Shown here in pieces: positions 14,860 to 16,595 of a stretch of DNA of 16,595 bases. The position numbers were made by a program, and so were the translations under genes. Source of the stretch: JAVKEN01 sp040221415 (GTDB taxonomy: Bacteria > Pseudomonadota > Alphaproteobacteria > Rickettsiales > JABSSG01); NCBI GenBank assembly GCA_040221415.1, contig JAVKEN010000013.1, positions 1 through 16,595 of the forward strand. Reading direction: 5' to 3'. Under the pieces are notes generated by a model. It saw only the letters and a list, made by a program, of their open reading frames with translations. It was not told where the DNA came from and ran no database searches. How positions within the stretch are numbered: position 1 is the first letter of the stretch; the number at the start of each line of letters is the position of its first letter.

Positions 14860-15321
14860 ATGCTTAATTTCAGAACAGCTAATAGAAAAGACTTACCAAA
14901 AATTATCAATTTGCTTAATGATGATAAAATCGCATCAGAAAGAGAGTCAAAAAATATAAATACTTACGAAAAGGCATTTGAAGACATTCTAGCTCAGGAA
15001 AATAATTTGATAATCTTAGGGTGTATAGAAGATGAAGTTGTTTCTGCCTTACAACTAACAATCATCGCTTGTCTAACACATAAAGGATCCACCCGCGCCC
15101 AAATTGAAATGGTGAGGGTTTCACATGCACACAGAAATAAAGGAATTGGGAAGAAAATAGTTGAACATGCAATGTTAACAGCTAGACAAAAAAACTGTAA
15201 TATCATTCAACTGACAACTAACAAAAAAAGAAGTAAGGCAATTCATTTTTATGAAAATATTGGTTTTAAGAACACCCATTATGGAATGAAAATCTTTACG
15301 CCTAAAAATTTTATTACATAG
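14860..15321 (+). CDS. GNAT-family N-acetyltransferase
   Basis: Single-domain GNAT enzyme of 153 residues that transfers acetyl from acetyl-CoA to an amine. Motif A reads VSHAHRNKGIGKKI, with the pyrophosphate-binding R92-NKGIG loop. The C-terminal AIHFYENIGF segment holds Tyr131, the usual general acid. The N-terminus FRTANRKDLPKIINLL is the standard beta-1/alpha-1. The substrate could be an amino acid, polyamine, small molecule or protein. The gene starts 18 bases after the tRNA, with no ribosome site and no clear promoter of its own, so it is probably read from the tRNA transcript. Confidence 0.88.
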   Translation: MLNFRTANRKDLPKIINLLNDDKIASERESKNINTYEKAFEDILAQENNLIILGCIEDEVVSALQLTIIACLTHKGSTRAQIEMVRVSHAHRNKGIGKKIVEHAMLTARQKNCNIIQLTTNKKRSKAIHFYENIGFKNTHYGMKIFTPKNFIT

Positions 15322-15342
15322 AAATTTTTGGGCAAATATTAT
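15313..15342 (+). promoter_or_regulatory. Candidate promoter of the DUF4234-like / TauE pair
   Basis: ATTACA (15313-15318) and TATTAT (15337-15342) are 18 bases apart, with four and five of six sigma-70 matches. Initiation near 15349 would give a leader of about 22 bases to the ATG at 15371. The -35 overlaps the last codons of the acetyltransferase gene. Confidence 0.35.
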
Positions 15343-15370
15343 ACCTTTACAAGAGTTGCAAAAAAACATC

Positions 15371-15757
15371 ATGTTAAACAACGTCACATATAACATTTTC
15401 GTAGCTGTTTTGTTAAACATATGCACATTTGGCTTATACAGTGTGTACTGGATTCATAAGAAAACTCTTTTTTTCAACTATACAAATAAACGTGAAGATA
15501 TACCTGTAATCTTAATCTATGCATCATATGCGTTGTGGTTTCTGTGTATTTTTAATCTTGCTTTATATATTGCATATCCAGCCTTGTTTATAATAAAATT
15601 AGTCCTTCTATTAGAAATAAGAAAGGAAACACATAATTATTATAATATCTCCTCAAGAAGTACTAACGGCATAAGTATTTTATATATTGCAGTTTTGGGT
15701 TTTCTATATTTTGTTTATAAAGTATCTTCATTAAAGAAAAAGTCTAAAACTTCATGA
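15371..15757 (+). CDS. Small membrane protein, DUF4234-like
   Basis: A 128-residue integral membrane protein of unknown function. The opening helix runs into NICTFGLYSVYWIHK, the turn-and-helix pattern seen at the start of DUF4234 domains. Two or three further hydrophobic stretches (about 45-80 and 100-118) and a lysine-rich tail (KKKSKTS) follow. The frame can be extended to a TTG at 15356, but the ATG at 15371 is the more natural start; AAGAG lies 15 bases upstream, a poor distance. Its stop overlaps the next start in ATGA, so it is cotranslated with the TauE/SafE permease and may work with it. Confidence 0.7.
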   Translation: MLNNVTYNIFVAVLLNICTFGLYSVYWIHKKTLFFNYTNKREDIPVILIYASYALWFLCIFNLALYIAYPALFIIKLVLLLEIRKETHNYYNISSRSTNGISILYIAVLGFLYFVYKVSSLKKKSKTS

Positions 15758-16545
15758 TTCTAGATACAGCACTTTACATTCTCAGTGGAATAATTTCTGG
15801 ATCAATCTTAGGAATAATCGGAGCTGGCAGCGGAATAATAGCAGTTGTTATCCTAGTGTACCTTTTAAATATGCCAATACATCAGGCTATCGTAGTAGCA
15901 ATTTTTAATACCGGAGTCTCGGCTTTATCTAATACATTATGTAGCTTCTACAAAAAAAATCTTGATTTAGGTCTTATAATTAGAATTTTATTGCCATGTC
16001 TTATATTTGCTCCTTTAGGTGCAAAACTAAGCTTATTGTATGATTCCACAACTCTAGAAATTCTGTATTCACTTTTAACAATTTTTGTAAGCTTTATCAT
16101 GTGGAATAACGCTAATAGGAAAGATATCGTAAAGCCCCATGTTCAAGACCTGGCAAAAAATTTAAGAAGAAAGCTTTTTCTAAAATATTTTATAATTGGT
16201 AGCATAACTGGGCTCTTAAGTGGTCTTTTAGGATTTAGCGGTGGGGTAATAATTGTACCAGGGCTTGTTATTTTTTTACACCAACCGATAAAGTCAGCAA
16301 CATTAAATTCAATTGCTATTATTTCGATCACATCATTACTAAGCATAATTTCTCATGTGCAACTTGGAAACTCATTCAATCTCAATGTCGCCTTACCTTT
16401 CTCACTTGGGGGCATTATCGGAATGTCTATTGGCAGAAATTTGCAAAAAAGTATTTCTGGAACAAATATAAAAAAATTATTCTCAATATTCTTAATGCTA
16501 TTAGGAACAGCCATTTTAATAAAAAAACTATCTTGCAAAAAATAA
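15754..16545 (+). CDS. TauE/SafE (TSUP) family permease
   Basis: Inner-membrane carrier of 263 residues with about eight helices in two repeats. Each repeat opens with the family's glycine-rich helix: SGIISGSILGIIGAGSGIIA (about 11-30) and TGLLSGLLGFSGGVIIVPGL (about 152-171). The family exports or imports small organic or sulfur-containing anions such as sulfite, sulfoacetate or taurine-derived compounds. No neighbour here belongs to sulfur metabolism, so the substrate is open. The start ATG lies within the last four bases of the preceding gene. It ends 50 bases before the window edge. Confidence 0.88.
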   Translation: MILDTALYILSGIISGSILGIIGAGSGIIAVVILVYLLNMPIHQAIVVAIFNTGVSALSNTLCSFYKKNLDLGLIIRILLPCLIFAPLGAKLSLLYDSTTLEILYSLLTIFVSFIMWNNANRKDIVKPHVQDLAKNLRRKLFLKYFIIGSITGLLSGLLGFSGGVIIVPGLVIFLHQPIKSATLNSIAIISITSLLSIISHVQLGNSFNLNVALPFSLGGIIGMSIGRNLQKSISGTNIKKLFSIFLMLLGTAILIKKLSCKK

Positions 16546-16595
16546 ATATTCTTTTGTCATAATGATGAATGGCCATAATTTATCTTATGAGGATG
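16546..16595. other. Edge region after the TauE/SafE gene
   Basis: Fifty AT-rich bases with no hairpin terminator. CATAAT occurs twice (16558-16563 and 16574-16579). An ATG preceded by GAGG-like bases ends exactly at the window edge and might begin another gene, but nothing of it can be read. Confidence 0.3.

Noticed and set aside
15356..15370. TTG start for the DUF4234-like protein
   Set aside because: It adds only five residues, has no properly spaced ribosome site and is followed by an in-frame ATG.

Overview
The window looks like a piece of chromosome from a host-associated alphaproteobacterium, most likely an obligate intracellular lineage of the Rickettsiales or Holosporales type. Three things point there. 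The DNA is strongly AT-rich with short intergenic gaps. There is an ATP/ADP translocase (Tlc/NTT family), the protein such bacteria use to take ATP from the host cytosol. The bL36 protein is the 41-residue, zinc-ligand-free form usual in Alphaproteobacteria. This placement comes from protein character only, not from a tree. I see no insertion sequence, prophage, CRISPR array or rRNA gene, and no stretch over 300 bases without a gene.

Layout, left to right. Positions 3-1679 hold the 3' part of oligopeptidase B (ptrB), cut by the window edge. A lone membrane sensor histidine kinase (1674-3464, minus) meets it tail to tail. A divergent MFS transporter follows (3593-4897). Next is a umuDC operon (4968-6732) for a pol V-like translesion polymerase; its UmuD has an unusual basic N-terminal extension. 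On the minus strand are a secreted GT32-type glycosyltransferase (start revised to 10428), the ATP/ADP translocase and an OprP/OprO-like porin. The last two lie six bases apart and probably form an operon. An FMN-reductase-like flavoprotein (10490-11026) converges on a DMT/EamA transporter (11023-12003, minus). Then come dUTPase (12107-12559), an unrecognised polytopic membrane protein (12570-13463, minus), and the small gene rpmJ (13517-13642) coupled to rlmN (13644-14720). The right end has tRNA-Arg(ACG), a GNAT acetyltransferase, and a DUF4234-like membrane protein overlapping a TauE/SafE permease.

How the genes fit together. The translocase and porin could form an outer-plus-inner membrane route for host nucleotides or other anionic phosphates. 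With the MFS, DMT and TauE/SafE carriers this gives a transport-heavy, host-dependent picture. UmuDC and dUTPase act in DNA damage tolerance and nucleotide hygiene. RpmJ and RlmN both act on the large ribosomal subunit. Four convergent gene pairs are packed with ends from 6 bases overlapping to 10 bases apart. At least three of them carry inverted repeats inside the 3' coding ends rather than ordinary terminators between genes.

I found no clearly new multi-gene system. The items most worth a second look are the tlc-porin pair, the DNA-binding-like extension of UmuD with an 11-bp-period direct repeat in its promoter, the exported glycosyltransferase, and the nested inverted repeat at the dut junction.
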